Shown piece after piece: positions 1 to 8,917 of a DNA stretch of 61,144 nt. Source of the DNA: Xylanibacter ruminicola (lineage in GTDB: Bacteria; Bacteroidota; Bacteroidia; Bacteroidales; Bacteroidaceae); assembly GCA_015060625.1 (NCBI GenBank), contig SUYC01000020.1, positions 1 through 61,144 on the forward strand. Direction: 5' to 3'. The notes beneath the pieces are model-generated. The model was not told where the DNA came from, made no database searches, and was given only the letters and a program-made list of their open reading frames with translations. Both the position numbers and the translations under genes were made by a program. Numbering within the stretch: the first letter of the stretch is position 1; each line of letters begins with the position of its first letter.

Positions 1-42
1 TACGACTTATTTTTGAATTACCAAAACTTTTTCGAGTTTTTT

Positions 43-342
43 TTATCTATTTCTCAATTTTTCCTTGAATTTCGTCAATTGAGCCCTCATTGAATCCACA
101 CAAAGGTCGATTCCTTCCTCAAAAGTGTCACAAGTCTTATCCACGAAAAGGGTATTTCCTGGAACGAAAACCTCAAGACTTGTTTCCTTATTTAGAGCGG
201 TGGCTGGCTTGACTACTTTAAGTTGCACCTCTACTTTCTGTATATCCTCAAACGATTTTTCTAACTTGGCGACCTTCTTTTCGATGAACGCCTCTAACTG
301 CTCGGTAGCGTCGAAGTGAATCGACTTAATCTTAATCTCCAT
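43..342 (-). CDS. hpf: Ribosome hibernation-promoting factor (HPF/RaiA family)
   Basis: A 99-residue protein whose opening (MEIKIKSIHFDATEQLEAFI), basic middle (KKVAKLEKSF) and acidic-hydrophobic end match the short HPF/RaiA fold. Proteins of this family bind the 30S decoding region in stationary phase and silence or dimerise ribosomes. It has no long-HPF C-terminal dimerisation domain, so it is the short type. It lies about 40 bp downstream of the xerC-like gene on the same strand and is probably co-transcribed with it. The rpsU-xerC-hpf order is the usual Bacteroidales one, with tuf expected just beyond the left edge. Confidence 0.9.
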   Translation of the reverse strand: MEIKIKSIHFDATEQLEAFIEKKVAKLEKSFEDIQKVEVQLKVVKPATALNKETSLEVFVPGNTLFVDKTCDTFEEGIDLCVDSMRAQLTKFKEKLRNR

Positions 343-381
343 AATTACCTCCTATTTTTTTTAGGTTATTAATAAAAAGGA

Positions 382-1263
382 TCAGGCTCTTGGATGAGCC
401 TCTTTGTAAATTCGCTTTAGTTGCTCGAACGTGGTGTGGGTATAAATCTCGGTTGTACTAACACTGGCATGTCCTAACAAACTCTTGATCGTTTCCAAAC
501 CTGCACCGTTGTTCAGCATGGCAGTGGCAAACGTGTGCCTAAGCACATGTGGCGAACGCTTTTTTAGCGAGGTCACCAGCGAAAGATACTTCTTCACGAT
601 CTGATAAACCTGACTATCGGTAATACGCAGCCCTTTGTCACCCAGAAAAAGCGCGCCGCCGGTTTCGCCGAATTGATGATCGCGAGCAGTCTGATACTGC
701 TTAAGCGCTTCGGCCAGCTCAGCCCCAAAGGGCACTATGCGCTGCTTGTTTCTTTTACCCGTCACCTTCAGTTGCGCCGCCTCGTAGTCTATGTCTTTAT
801 CATTCAGACCTACGAGTTCCGCACGTCGTAATCCGGCTTCGTAGAATAGTAATAATATGGTACGCGCACGTACATTATTAAAAGAGCTATCCCACTCCAC
901 AACATCTATCAGACGATCCATTTCTCCCTCGCGGAGAAACTGCGGCAGCGGCTTTGATTTTTTTGGACCTATCACAGCATGCGCTGGATCGGTCTTAACC
1001 AGTTGTCTCTTCAGGGCAAAGCGGTAAAAGGAACGCAATGCACTCAACTTTTTGTTAATTGTTGACGCAGAGTTTCCTTTATCCATCAAACTCTCCATCC
1101 AGTCACGGATCAGATCGGTATCTACCGAACTTAAAGAGAGTTCTTTATCCCTAAAAGTCACATACGATTCAAAATCCCTAAGACTTTCCTCGTATGTCTG
1201 CACCGTCAGCGAAGATGTATTCCGCTCATAGCGCAGGTAGTCCAGAAACTGGTTAATCATCAT
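382..1263 (-). CDS. xerC: Tyrosine recombinase, XerC/XerD type
   Basis: A 293-residue tyrosine recombinase of normal Xer length. The N-terminal SAM-like core-binding domain (about 1-90) is followed by the catalytic domain. The full catalytic set is visible: R146 (GLRRAEL), K170 (TGKRNK), H239 and R242 (HVLRH), H265 (LLGHAS) and Y274 (IYTH). Xer proteins resolve chromosome dimers at dif. The setting between rpsU and hpf, rather than beside a mobile element, argues for the housekeeping enzyme. Whether it is XerC or XerD cannot be settled from this sequence alone. The start may be either of two adjacent ATG codons. Confidence 0.9.
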   Translation of the reverse strand: MMINQFLDYLRYERNTSSLTVQTYEESLRDFESYVTFRDKELSLSSVDTDLIRDWMESLMDKGNSASTINKKLSALRSFYRFALKRQLVKTDPAHAVIGPKKSKPLPQFLREGEMDRLIDVVEWDSSFNNVRARTILLLFYEAGLRRAELVGLNDKDIDYEAAQLKVTGKRNKQRIVPFGAELAEALKQYQTARDHQFGETGGALFLGDKGLRITDSQVYQIVKKYLSLVTSLKKRSPHVLRHTFATAMLNNGAGLETIKSLLGHASVSTTEIYTHTTFEQLKRIYKEAHPRA

Positions 1264-1339
1264 AAAATCGCAACCTTTAGTATTTGGGTACGAATTTACG
1301 GAAATTTCTCGAAACTACCAAATTTTCGGGGAACTTTTT

Positions 1340-1531
1340 TTATTCCTCGTTAGCGCGAAGCTGCTGAACATATACAGCGTGCTCCATCTTCAGGCGCTTC
1401 AGTACAGATGGCTTGTCAAACTGCTGACGACGACGCAGCTCCTTTACAACACCTGTCTTCTCGAACTTTCTCTTGAACTTCTTGAGAGCCTTCTCAATGT
1501 TCTCGCCTTCCTTTACTGGTACAATAATCAT
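1340..1531 (-). CDS. rpsU: 30S ribosomal protein S21
   Basis: A 63-residue basic protein with the S21 signature: MIIVPVKEGENIEKALKKFK, then a central RRRQQFDKPS segment and a basic helix. It matches the usual bS21 length in Bacteroidetes. In this phylum S21 is tied to the altered anti-Shine-Dalgarno context of the 30S subunit. A -7 box about 70 bp upstream gives it its own promoter and a leader of roughly 60 nt. It is the first gene of the rpsU-xerC-hpf group. Confidence 0.95.
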   Translation of the reverse strand: MIIVPVKEGENIEKALKKFKRKFEKTGVVKELRRRQQFDKPSVLKRLKMEHAVYVQQLRANEE

Positions 1532-1599
1532 TTGTTTTGCTTTTAATTATTTTATGTTAAACTTAATGCTCTCGGGCACACGAGCTCGAAAAGCGGGTG

Positions 1600-1607
1600 C
1601 AAAGTTA
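1600..1607 (-). promoter_or_regulatory. Bacteroidetes -7 box for rpsU
   Basis: TAACTTTG read on the minus strand, about 70 bp before the rpsU start. It matches the TAnnTTTG consensus. The leader in between contains a short CTCG/CGAG inverted repeat. Confidence 0.65.
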
Positions 1608-1765
1608 CAACATTTTTACAAAACGACCAAGTTTTTCAACGTTTTTTATCAAATAATCCGTAAATTCCTTGATTTTCAACACCATACCTCTAGCATTTCT
1701 GCCAGAGGTTGGTGTCGATCTTCACAATTTTACCTTCTTTAACCCAACGGTAAATGATGGTTATC

Positions 1766-1797
1766 GGTCACATGGTCACAGCTGTGACCATGTGACC
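1766..1797. repeat. Perfect 32-bp palindrome
   Basis: Two 16-bp arms with no spacer, GGTCACATGGTCACAG and its reverse complement. Each arm is itself a tandem pair of 8-mers (GGTCACAT, GGTCACAG), so the site holds four GGTCACA units. Outside the arms, ACGGTA and TACCGT form a further imperfect inverted pair (about 1747-1806). No T-run follows on either strand, so it is not a standard terminator. It lies in the 470-bp gene-free stretch between rpsU and the HU-like gene. Confidence 0.85.
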
Positions 1798-1849
1798 ATT
1801 ATACCGTAAAGTAGTGCAGTTGCGAATACCCATAGATGAAGGTGCAATC

Positions 1850-1979
1850 CCTAAGCCTAGCAGGTACAAAACCTAAGGTAAACAGGTACAAAATGCCTAT
1901 CTGAATATCGTTTGCCTATACTCAAACGATTGTGCGCCTATACGCAAACAACTATTCGACTATACCCGATTTCAATCGC
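1850..1979. repeat. Array of about 22-bp degenerate tandem repeats
   Basis: Two adjacent 22-bp units at 1850-1871 and 1872-1893 share CCTAA at the start and CAGGTACAAAA at the end. They are followed by GCCTAT-headed units at 1895 (19 bp), 1914 (22 bp), 1936 (22 bp) and GACTATAC at 1958 (22 bp). The period equals about two helical turns. There are no long identical repeats or unique spacers, so this is not a CRISPR array. It lies directly downstream of the HU-like gene. Confidence 0.7.
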
Positions 1980-2002
1980 ACTCCAACACCATCGTCATCT
2001 AC

Positions 2003-2623
2003 TTATATCTCTGTATAGATGTGCTCCTTGCCACGTGGTGTCATCAGCAGTTTAGGATTGTCGCCCTTGGTCCACTCCTGCAGTTGTTTACGGGCCGAAT
2101 AGATAGTAAGCCCTGTAATGTGTGCAAACATGCCAGCAGTAATATAGCCGTTACGCTGCAAACAGTCACGCATCGTCTGTTCCAGTTTATCCTTATCGGC
2201 CAGTATCTCCTTGGTGTCAGGGTTATGATAGCGACGAAATCCGTCGAGCCACTTCAGAATCTCCCTTTCCCAAAACTTGCCAGGGTTATACTCCACGCCC
2301 TCAAGCCTTACATCGCGATCTTTCACCTGGTCGGCATCAGTCAACTGTTTGGCCAGCGACAACTTTGGTGCAAACGAACCTATCGGCGTATCAATGCGAT
2401 AGCCCTCGGCCAGGAATCTACCCGCCACACGCACAAAAGCATCCATCACCCTACTCAGTTCGCCATACCGCAGGTAGTTCATCCGCTCGCAGTAGTCCTC
2501 GAGCTGCTTCATATTCAACTTCATCCCGCTTTTTGGGCGGACATATACTATGTTTTGTCCATCTTCGCCCTTTACTGGGGTTCGATGAACCTCATACCAC
2601 ATTCCACTTTCTTTTCTAGGCAT
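2003..2623 (-). CDS. HU/IHF-family DNA-binding protein (large Bacteroidales type)
   Basis: The predicted product of 206 residues starts MPRKESGMWYEVHRTPVKGE and resembles the extended HU-like proteins common in Bacteroidales. Features include a GQNIVYVRPKSGMKLN segment, an HU-like helical pair and a basic C-terminal extension with a winged-helix-like stretch (GYITAGMFAHITGLTIYSARKQL). Such proteins bend or coat DNA. The frame is open 20 codons further upstream, but a -7 box lies inside that extension, so the ATG at 2623 is preferred. Downstream on its own strand lie the repeat array and the 32-bp palindrome. Its exact role is unknown. Confidence 0.75.
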   Translation of the reverse strand: MPRKESGMWYEVHRTPVKGEDGQNIVYVRPKSGMKLNMKQLEDYCERMNYLRYGELSRVMDAFVRVAGRFLAEGYRIDTPIGSFAPKLSLAKQLTDADQVKDRDVRLEGVEYNPGKFWEREILKWLDGFRRYHNPDTKEILADKDKLEQTMRDCLQRNGYITAGMFAHITGLTIYSARKQLQEWTKGDNPKLLMTPRGKEHIYTEI

Positions 2624-2649
2624 ATACTTTAGCTTTTTAGTATCTGCTG

Positions 2650-2657
2650 CAAAGGTA
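2650..2657 (-). promoter_or_regulatory. -7 box for the HU-like gene
   Basis: TACCTTTG on the minus strand, 26 bp before the chosen ATG. It rules out the longer reading of the HU-like gene. Confidence 0.7.
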
Positions 2658-2737
2658 CACATTTTATTGTATTTTACCAACAATCCACCTTATTTTTTTA
2701 TAAAAAAGCGGCACCTCGCAGTGATTGAGTAAAGTAA

Positions 2738-4516
2738 TCAAATGGGCTGGCAGGCTTGTTTTAACCAAACTGCTTCCTCTTTATTGAGATGGGGCGAGAG
2801 GACGTCGAACACGCACTGGTGATAGTGGTTGAGCCAGGCGATTTCTTCATCCAAGAGCATCTCTTTGACAATCGGCGTGGTGTCGATGGGACAGAGGGTG
2901 AGACTCTCAAACTGCAAGAACTCGCCAAACTGGGTCTGCTTGTAGGGGGTTATCAGCAGGGTGTTTTCGATACGCACACCAAACTTACCCTCAAGGTAGA
3001 TGCCAGGCTCGTCGGTGATGGTCATGCCAGCAACCAGCGGGGCGGGTTTCCACTCCATACGGAACTGATGAGGACCTTCGTGCACATTCAGATACGTACC
3101 CACGCCGTGACCTGTGCCATGCAGATAGTTCAATCCCTCGCGCCACATTGCTTCACGCGCCAGGATGTCAATCTGTGTACCACTGGCTCCACTGGGGAAC
3201 TTACATAATTCTATCTGGATATGACCTTTAAGCACCAATGTATAGATTCGTTTCTGCTCCTCGGTGAGCGGACCAAGGGCGATGGTACGGGTGATGTCGG
3301 TAGTGCCATCCAGATACTGGGCACCGCTATCCAGCAAGAGGAAGCCTTCGGGCTTCAAGGGGATATCGGTCTCAGGTGTAGCCTCGTAATGCACGATGGC
3401 ACCATGTGCCTGATAGCCAGCGATAGTATCGAAAGAGATGTCGCGATAAAGCGGTTGCTCAGCACGGAGCGAGGTCAGTTTCTTGTCGATAGAGATTTCC
3501 GTCTGTCCTCCGGCCTCAACAGCAGGTTTCAACCACGACAGAAATTTCACCATCGCAATACCATCTTTGAGCATGGCCGATTTAAAGCCTTCAATCTCTG
3601 TGGCATTCTTCACGGTTTTCATGCGCTTGACTGGCGATTCCACCTCCACTATCTCACGGGTGACCTGTTTATAAAGCGTATAGTTAACCTCATCAGGATC
3701 GAGCAGGATGTTATACTCAAAATAATCCTTCAGACCTTTTGCCACTGCCTCGTAAGGTGCCACCCCTACCCCTTCGGCTTTAAGATAAGCCTCAACCTCG
3801 GGGGTAAGCTTCACCTTATTTATATATAAGGTTACAGCTTTGGATGAAATAAGCAGATAAGCGACAAACACGGGATTGCAATGCACATCGGTGCCTCGCA
3901 GATTCAGTGTCCAGGCGATATCGTCGAGAGCCGACATCAGCATACCATCGGCATGCTTCTGGCGCAGCGCCTGACGGATACGGGCTATCTTTTCATGACA
4001 GCTCTCACCAGCATATTGCAATGGAAAAATCTCGACAACATGCTCTGGGATAACAGGGCGATCAGTCCAGATCTGTGCCAACGGATCGAGATTAGTACGC
4101 AGCGTGATGCCACCCTGCTGACGCAGATCGGCTATCAGCTCCTTCACAGCATTCACCGACGAGCACCAGCCATCGAGTGCCACTTCGGCCCCTGCTGCAC
4201 ACTCCTTGCCTATCCACTCAGCGATGGTAGGCGTTCCGGGCATCTTCAGTTTCATCAGCTGGAACTCGGTACCACGCAACTGCTCCTCGGCAGCAATAAA
4301 GTAGCGCGAATCGGTCCACAGCGCCGCCGACGTCAGCGTGACAACAGCCGTACCAGCCGAGCCGTTAAAACCACTGATAAACTCGCGCCCTTTCCAATGA
4401 TCGGGCACGTATTCGCCCTGATGAGGGTCGGTACTTGGAAAGATAAACGCAGCGAGATGTTCACGTTTCATTACCTCGCGAAGAGCTTCAATTCGTTGAT
4501 TCACATTCATCATCAT
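2738..4516 (-). CDS. Aminopeptidase P family protein (Xaa-Pro aminopeptidase)
   Basis: About 592 residues. The N-terminal part holds two creatinase-like domains (FPSTDPHQGEYVPDHWKGREFISGFNGSAGT), and the C-terminal part has the pita-bread metallopeptidase fold. Metal and catalytic motifs are visible: LLLDSGAQYLDGTTDITRT (Asp ligands), LHGTGHGVG (His) and ITDEPGIYLEGKFGVRIENT (Glu ligands). It removes an N-terminal residue preceding proline. It is the long three-domain form and has no signal peptide. A -7 box at 4540-4547 lies after the first possible start, so one of three consecutive ATGs (4516, 4513, 4510) is the likely start. Confidence 0.9.
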   Translation of the reverse strand: MMMNVNQRIEALREVMKREHLAAFIFPSTDPHQGEYVPDHWKGREFISGFNGSAGTAVVTLTSAALWTDSRYFIAAEEQLRGTEFQLMKLKMPGTPTIAEWIGKECAAGAEVALDGWCSSVNAVKELIADLRQQGGITLRTNLDPLAQIWTDRPVIPEHVVEIFPLQYAGESCHEKIARIRQALRQKHADGMLMSALDDIAWTLNLRGTDVHCNPVFVAYLLISSKAVTLYINKVKLTPEVEAYLKAEGVGVAPYEAVAKGLKDYFEYNILLDPDEVNYTLYKQVTREIVEVESPVKRMKTVKNATEIEGFKSAMLKDGIAMVKFLSWLKPAVEAGGQTEISIDKKLTSLRAEQPLYRDISFDTIAGYQAHGAIVHYEATPETDIPLKPEGFLLLDSGAQYLDGTTDITRTIALGPLTEEQKRIYTLVLKGHIQIELCKFPSGASGTQIDILAREAMWREGLNYLHGTGHGVGTYLNVHEGPHQFRMEWKPAPLVAGMTITDEPGIYLEGKFGVRIENTLLITPYKQTQFGEFLQFESLTLCPIDTTPIVKEMLLDEEIAWLNHYHQCVFDVLSPHLNKEEAVWLKQACQPI

Positions 4517-4539
4517 CGTGTTTTGTAATTTCGAGATTA

Positions 4540-4547
4540 CAAAGGTA
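4540..4547 (-). promoter_or_regulatory. -7 box for the Xaa-Pro aminopeptidase gene
   Basis: TACCTTTG on the minus strand, 23 bp before the ATG cluster. It excludes an 18-codon longer start. Confidence 0.7.
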
Positions 4548-4622
4548 CGAAATAACTGGCAGAAAATCACACGATTAACACAGATTAATAATAAAAAAAC
4601 GCTTTATATGAGTCTTTTTTCG

Positions 4623-4630
4623 TAACTTTG
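4623..4630 (+). promoter_or_regulatory. -7 box for mdh
   Basis: TAACTTTG, with a TTT-containing -33 region about 20 bp upstream. It lies 36 bp before the malate dehydrogenase start and excludes the upstream in-frame ATG at 4628. Confidence 0.75.
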
Positions 4631-4666
4631 CAGCACTTTAAAAATAACAATAAAAAAAATACAATT

Positions 4667-5653
4667 ATGGCTTTTTTAACTAACGAGAAATTGGTGATTG
4701 TTGGTGCCGGTGGTATGATCGGTTCTAACATGGTACAGAGTGTACTGATGCTGGGCTTGACTCCCAACATTTGTTTGTATGATATCTATGAGCCAGGTGT
4801 TCATGGCGTTTACGACGAGATGTGCCACTGCGCTTTCCCTGGTGCTAACATCTCTTATACTGTAGATCCTAAGGAGGCTTTCACAGGCGCTAAGTACATC
4901 ATCTCTTCAGGTGGTGCTCCACGTAAGGAGGGTATGACCCGTGAGGACCTGCTGAAGGGTAACTGCAAGATTGCTGCTGAGTTTGGTGAGAACATCAAGA
5001 AGTACTGCCCAGACGTTAAGCACGTTGTAGTTATCTTCAACCCCGCTGACGTAACAGCTCTGACAGCTCTGATTCACTCAGGTTTGAAGCCCAACCAGCT
5101 GACATCACTGGCCGCTCTCGACTCTACCCGTCTGCAGCAGCAGCTGGCTCAGGAGTTCGGCGTACAGCAGGACAAGGTTACTAACGCTTACACTTACGGT
5201 GGTCACGGTGAGCAGATGGCAGTATTCGCCAGCAAGGCTCTCATCGACGGCAAGCCTCTCTCTGAGCTTTCACTCTCTGAGGAGCGTTGGGCAGAGATCA
5301 AGCACATGACAACTCAGGGTGGTAGCAACATCATCAAGCTCCGTGGCCGTTCTTCATTCCAGAGCCCCGCTTATCAGGCTGTAAAGATGATCGAGGGTGC
5401 TATGGGTGGTGAGCCTTTCAAGTGGCCTGCTGGTTGCTATGTAAACGCTTACGGCTTCAAGAACGTGATGATGGCTATGCCTACCGTTATCGACAAGGAC
5501 GGTGTTCATTTCACTGAGCCCGAGGGCACAGCTGAGGAGATGGCTGCATTGCAGGCTTCTTACGAGCACCTGCAGAAGATGCGCGACGAGATCATCTCTC
5601 TGGGCATCATCCCTGCCGTTGAGGATTGGGGTAAGGACAATGCAAACCTCTAA
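4667..5653 (+). CDS. mdh: Malate dehydrogenase
   Basis: 328 residues with a Rossmann glycine motif (VGAGGMIGS, about 13-21), the substrate-binding SGGAPRKEGMTREDLLKGN loop, FNPADV, the LDSTRLQQQL segment and the catalytic YGGHGEQM. It interconverts malate and oxaloacetate with NAD in central carbon metabolism. Codon choice is strongly biased (CTG, ATC, GGT, AAG), as expected for a highly expressed gene. The start follows a clear -7 box, and a strong terminator follows the stop, so it is probably monocistronic. Confidence 0.93.
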   Translation: MAFLTNEKLVIVGAGGMIGSNMVQSVLMLGLTPNICLYDIYEPGVHGVYDEMCHCAFPGANISYTVDPKEAFTGAKYIISSGGAPRKEGMTREDLLKGNCKIAAEFGENIKKYCPDVKHVVVIFNPADVTALTALIHSGLKPNQLTSLAALDSTRLQQQLAQEFGVQQDKVTNAYTYGGHGEQMAVFASKALIDGKPLSELSLSEERWAEIKHMTTQGGSNIIKLRGRSSFQSPAYQAVKMIEGAMGGEPFKWPAGCYVNAYGFKNVMMAMPTVIDKDGVHFTEPEGTAEEMAALQASYEHLQKMRDEIISLGIIPAVEDWGKDNANL

Positions 5654-5668
5654 TTAATTTTTCATAGA

Positions 5669-5706
5669 AGGAGCAGTATGGCGCACCATGCTGCTCCTTT
5701 TTTTTT
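5669..5706 (+). terminator. Intrinsic terminator of mdh
   Basis: A 12-bp stem (GGAGCAGTATGG / CCATGCTGCTCC, one G-T wobble) with a CGCA loop, followed by nine T residues. It ends shortly before the ECF sigma factor start. Confidence 0.92.
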
Positions 5707-5716
5707 GTGTGTTTTC

Positions 5717-6205
5717 ATGGATATCGAGCAACTTTTTCTTTACTACTATAAACCATTATGTCTCTACGCACTACACTATGTTGGCGATGCCGACGTGGTG
5801 GAGGACTTGGTGCAGGAATGTTTTGTGAAACTGATAGAGAAGCCTACTGCCGGCATTGATAAGGCTTATCTCTATGCCACCGTCAGGAATGCCTGCATAG
5901 ACCATATCCGCAAGGGGAACCCCTTAAAAACCGACATCACACCCACCGACCTCGAAGGCACCATCACCGATGAAGAAGCAGCTGAGCGAAGCCTACATGA
6001 AGCTGAACTATGGACAGCCATCGACGCACTGCCAGAACGTTGCCGCATGATATTCCTGATGGCCAAGCGCGACGGGATGACCTATCATGAGATAGCCCAA
6101 GAGCTCGGCATTAGCGAGAAAACCGTAGAACACCAGATCAGCAAAGCCATCAGACAACTGCGCAAGAAGTCGGCCGACTACTTCTATCTTCTTAACTTTG
6201 TTTAA
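5717..6205 (+). CDS. ECF-type RNA polymerase sigma factor
   Basis: 162 residues. Region 2 (LFLYYYKPLCLYALHYVGD..EDLVQECFVKL) is followed by the TVRNACIDHIR segment. Region 4 (LPERCRMIFLMAKRDGMTYHEIAQELGISEKTVEHQISKA) carries a helix-turn-helix. The frame is open up to 5678, but that would start inside the mdh terminator, so the ATG at 5717 is chosen. It heads a four-gene unit with a TonB receptor, a DUF4249 lipoprotein and a miniature anti-sigma protein. This is the layout of cell-surface signalling, where a ligand at the receptor releases the sigma factor. Confidence 0.88.
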   Translation: MDIEQLFLYYYKPLCLYALHYVGDADVVEDLVQECFVKLIEKPTAGIDKAYLYATVRNACIDHIRKGNPLKTDITPTDLEGTITDEEAAERSLHEAELWTAIDALPERCRMIFLMAKRDGMTYHEIAQELGISEKTVEHQISKAIRQLRKKSADYFYLLNFV

Positions 6206-6265
6206 CAAGCTTCACATGGGGGGATATCAACTTTTCGCCGTTATAGCAGAAAAACAAGAATCCAA

Positions 6266-8911
6266 ATGAAAAAGTTAATCATGACACTCATGCTGTTCAT
6301 CACAGCATTGACAGCAGGCGCACAAAGCGCCACTTCCAGCATCAAGCAGCAGATGGAACGCTTGCACCAGACGGCTGGGGTGAACTTTGTGTACGATGCG
6401 AGTCTGAACGTCGGTCAGCCCTACCACGGCCCCGAACTGAAAGGGCTCACCCTGTCGAAAGCGCTTAAGACTCTATTCGAAGGTTCAGGCATCAGCTACC
6501 AGAAGAACAACAAGTATGTGATGCTGTTTAAGGAGACAACCAAGGCCACCAGCAGACATTTCACGCTGAGCGGCCATGTCAGAGACTCTATCGGCGAGAC
6601 ACTCATCAACGCTACCGTTTACGACCTGACCACCCACCAAGGTACCACCACCAACGAGTATGGCTACTACTCGCTCACCCTGCCCGAGGGCGAGCATCTG
6701 TTGCGCATCTCCTATATCGGCTATACGGAGCAAACCGTGAAGACAGTACTCTATAAGAGCCACACCATAGATTTTACGCTTCATGAGAACATGCGACTGA
6801 GCGAGGTGGTTGTGACTGGCGACCTGAACAGTCAGGTGCTTGGCACACAAATGGGCAAGCGCTCGCTGTCGCAGACTGACATCAAAACAGAGTTCTCACT
6901 CTTCTCCTCGCCCGATGTGGTGAAGACCATCCAGCGCATCAGCGGTGTGCAGGAAGGTGTAGAACTGGCATCTGGCCTCTATGTGCATGGCGGTAATAAC
7001 GATGAGAACCTCTTCCTGCTCGACGGCTCTCCACTCTATCAGATTAACCACTCGATGGGGCTGTTCTCATCGTTTAATGCCGACATGGTGAAGAACGTTG
7101 ATTTCTATAAAAGCGGTTTCCCTGCCCGATTCGGCGGCCGACTCTCATCGGTGGTCGATGTACGCACCAATGATGGCAACATGCAGGAATGGCATGGCTC
7201 GTATCGCATAGGATTATTAGATGGCGGCGTACAGTTCGACGGTCCACTGAAGAGGAACAAGACCTCACTGAACATCGGACTGCGCCGCTCGTGGTTCGAC
7301 TTGCTGTCGGAACCGGCCTTCTTCTTGCAAAGAAGGATCTCGAAAGAAGAAAAAATAGGTGTCAACTACAACTTCCACGACCTGAACGCCAAACTCACCC
7401 ACATCGTCAACGAACGCTCACGGTTGAGTCTGAGCCTGTATTCCGGGCGTGATGCCCTCAGTACTGACTACAAGGCAGACTGGGAAATGCACGATGGCGG
7501 TACGGACTTTGAGCAAACCAAGAACCGATTGAGATGGGGTAATCTGAACGCTGCCCTGAACTGGAACTACCAGCCATCACACCAGATCATGACCAACCTG
7601 ACGGCTATCTATACCCACAACAGAGCCAACATCCTGCGGCGCGACGACTATCGTTATGCCTCCAGCAGCACAGATCCTATAGAGAAGACCCATCATGAGA
7701 CGGAAACACGTTCTACCATCGATGATATAGGTTATCGCGCCGAGGTCGACTTCCGTCCTTCGCCCCGTCATCACATCCGCTTGGGCATCAACTATACGCT
7801 CCACCTGTTCCGTCCGCAGACCAAGAGCTTGGTCAATTATAATGCGGGAGTGGAAGAGAACGACACCATCAGCAAGCACAGTAGCAACCATCACACCTCG
7901 CATGAGTTAAATCTCTATGCCGAGGATCAGGTGACGCTCAACCAGCGCTGGAGTCTGAACGGCGGAATGAACCTGTCGGCATTCATCACACCAGGTAAGA
8001 TATTCCTGAACATCGACCCACGTGTAGCTGTAAAATATCAGATCACCCCATCACTCTCGGCCAAGTGCAGCTACACCATGATGACGCAGTATGTGCACAA
8101 AATCACCAACTCATTCTTAGAGATGCCAACCGACTACTGGGTGCCTACTACTGCCAGGCTCCATCCCATGCGCTCAAACCAATGGGCCATTGGTCTCTAT
8201 GCCCAGATGGGAAAGAGATGGACAGCCTCGGTCGAAGGCTATTACAAGACGACCAACCACCTGCTGCAATACTCGAGTTGGACCGGTCTGCAGCCTCCAG
8301 CCGTATCATGGGAGACGGAGGTGATCGACGGCAAAGGAAGATTCTATGGTTTCGAGGCCGATATCAACTATCGCACCCCGAAAATACAACTCAGCGCTGC
8401 CTACACGTTATCATGGAATAAGCGGAAGTTTGATAACTTCTATCCTGACTGGTACTACGACAAGTTTGACAACCGGCATAAGCTGAACCTGACAGGACGA
8501 TTCAAGCTCAGCAAGAAGACAGAGATGTATGCCGCTTGGACACTGCATAGCGGCAACAAGATAACCGTGCCTACCCAATACGCTGAACTGGCGCCCCTGC
8601 CTGTCATCAAGACACCAGGCACGCAGACCATGTTCTCAGGCGATGGTGATTGCCCGGCCCAGGGATTCATCTATGAACACCCCAACAACGCCTCGCTACC
8701 ACTTTACCACCGTCTCGACATGGGATTCAACTTCTATCACACCACAAAGCACGGTCACCAGCGCATCTGGAATCTGTCGCTCTACAACGCCTACAGTCAC
8801 TTCAACACCATGTGGACAGAGTCCGAGGTGAAAAACGACGGTTCTCTCCGTATCAAATCGAAAGGTTATATCCCCATCGTCCCATCATTCAGTTACACCA
8901 TCAAATTCTAA
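6266..8911 (+). CDS. TonB-dependent receptor with N-terminal STN signalling domain
   Basis: 881 residues. Signal peptide (1-19, ending TAGAQ). An STN domain at about 25-90 (QQMERLHQTAGVNFVYDASL..TLSKALKTLFEGSGISY). A carboxypeptidase-regulatory-like beta domain at about 97-180. A plug with LDGSPLYQINH at about 255, then a 22-strand-type barrel ending in FSYTIKF. The receptor imports a ligand across the outer membrane, and its STN domain is expected to signal to the anti-sigma protein. The ligand is unknown. Its partner DUF4249 lipoprotein starts 6 bp downstream. Confidence 0.88.
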   Translation: MKKLIMTLMLFITALTAGAQSATSSIKQQMERLHQTAGVNFVYDASLNVGQPYHGPELKGLTLSKALKTLFEGSGISYQKNNKYVMLFKETTKATSRHFTLSGHVRDSIGETLINATVYDLTTHQGTTTNEYGYYSLTLPEGEHLLRISYIGYTEQTVKTVLYKSHTIDFTLHENMRLSEVVVTGDLNSQVLGTQMGKRSLSQTDIKTEFSLFSSPDVVKTIQRISGVQEGVELASGLYVHGGNNDENLFLLDGSPLYQINHSMGLFSSFNADMVKNVDFYKSGFPARFGGRLSSVVDVRTNDGNMQEWHGSYRIGLLDGGVQFDGPLKRNKTSLNIGLRRSWFDLLSEPAFFLQRRISKEEKIGVNYNFHDLNAKLTHIVNERSRLSLSLYSGRDALSTDYKADWEMHDGGTDFEQTKNRLRWGNLNAALNWNYQPSHQIMTNLTAIYTHNRANILRRDDYRYASSSTDPIEKTHHETETRSTIDDIGYRAEVDFRPSPRHHIRLGINYTLHLFRPQTKSLVNYNAGVEENDTISKHSSNHHTSHELNLYAEDQVTLNQRWSLNGGMNLSAFITPGKIFLNIDPRVAVKYQITPSLSAKCSYTMMTQYVHKITNSFLEMPTDYWVPTTARLHPMRSNQWAIGLYAQMGKRWTASVEGYYKTTNHLLQYSSWTGLQPPAVSWETEVIDGKGRFYGFEADINYRTPKIQLSAAYTLSWNKRKFDNFYPDWYYDKFDNRHKLNLTGRFKLSKKTEMYAAWTLHSGNKITVPTQYAELAPLPVIKTPGTQTMFSGDGDCPAQGFIYEHPNNASLPLYHRLDMGFNFYHTTKHGHQRIWNLSLYNAYSHFNTMWTESEVKNDGSLRIKSKGYIPIVPSFSYTIKF

Positions 8912-8917
8912 GTAAGC

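Noticed and set aside
1..42. tRNA genes at the left edge (tuf-associated cluster)
   Set aside because: The 42 bases show no tRNA arm; the expected cluster would lie outside the window.
125..319. Antisense open frames over hpf, priA, GH38, SusC and other genes
   Set aside because: They mirror real genes on the other strand, have no family resemblance and lack promoters.
382..1263. XerC-like gene as part of an integrative element
   Set aside because: It sits in the conserved rpsU-xerC-hpf order with no mobile-element genes nearby.
1766..1797. Intrinsic terminator for rpsU region or HU-like gene
   Set aside because: No T-run on either side, no loop, and it is more than 200 bp from the HU-like stop.
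1850..1979. CRISPR array
   Set aside because: Units are degenerate, contiguous at about 22 bp with no unique spacers, and there are no cas genes in the window.
5678..5716. Longer start for the ECF sigma factor
   Set aside because: It would begin inside the hairpin of the mdh terminator, and the extra residues do not match the family.
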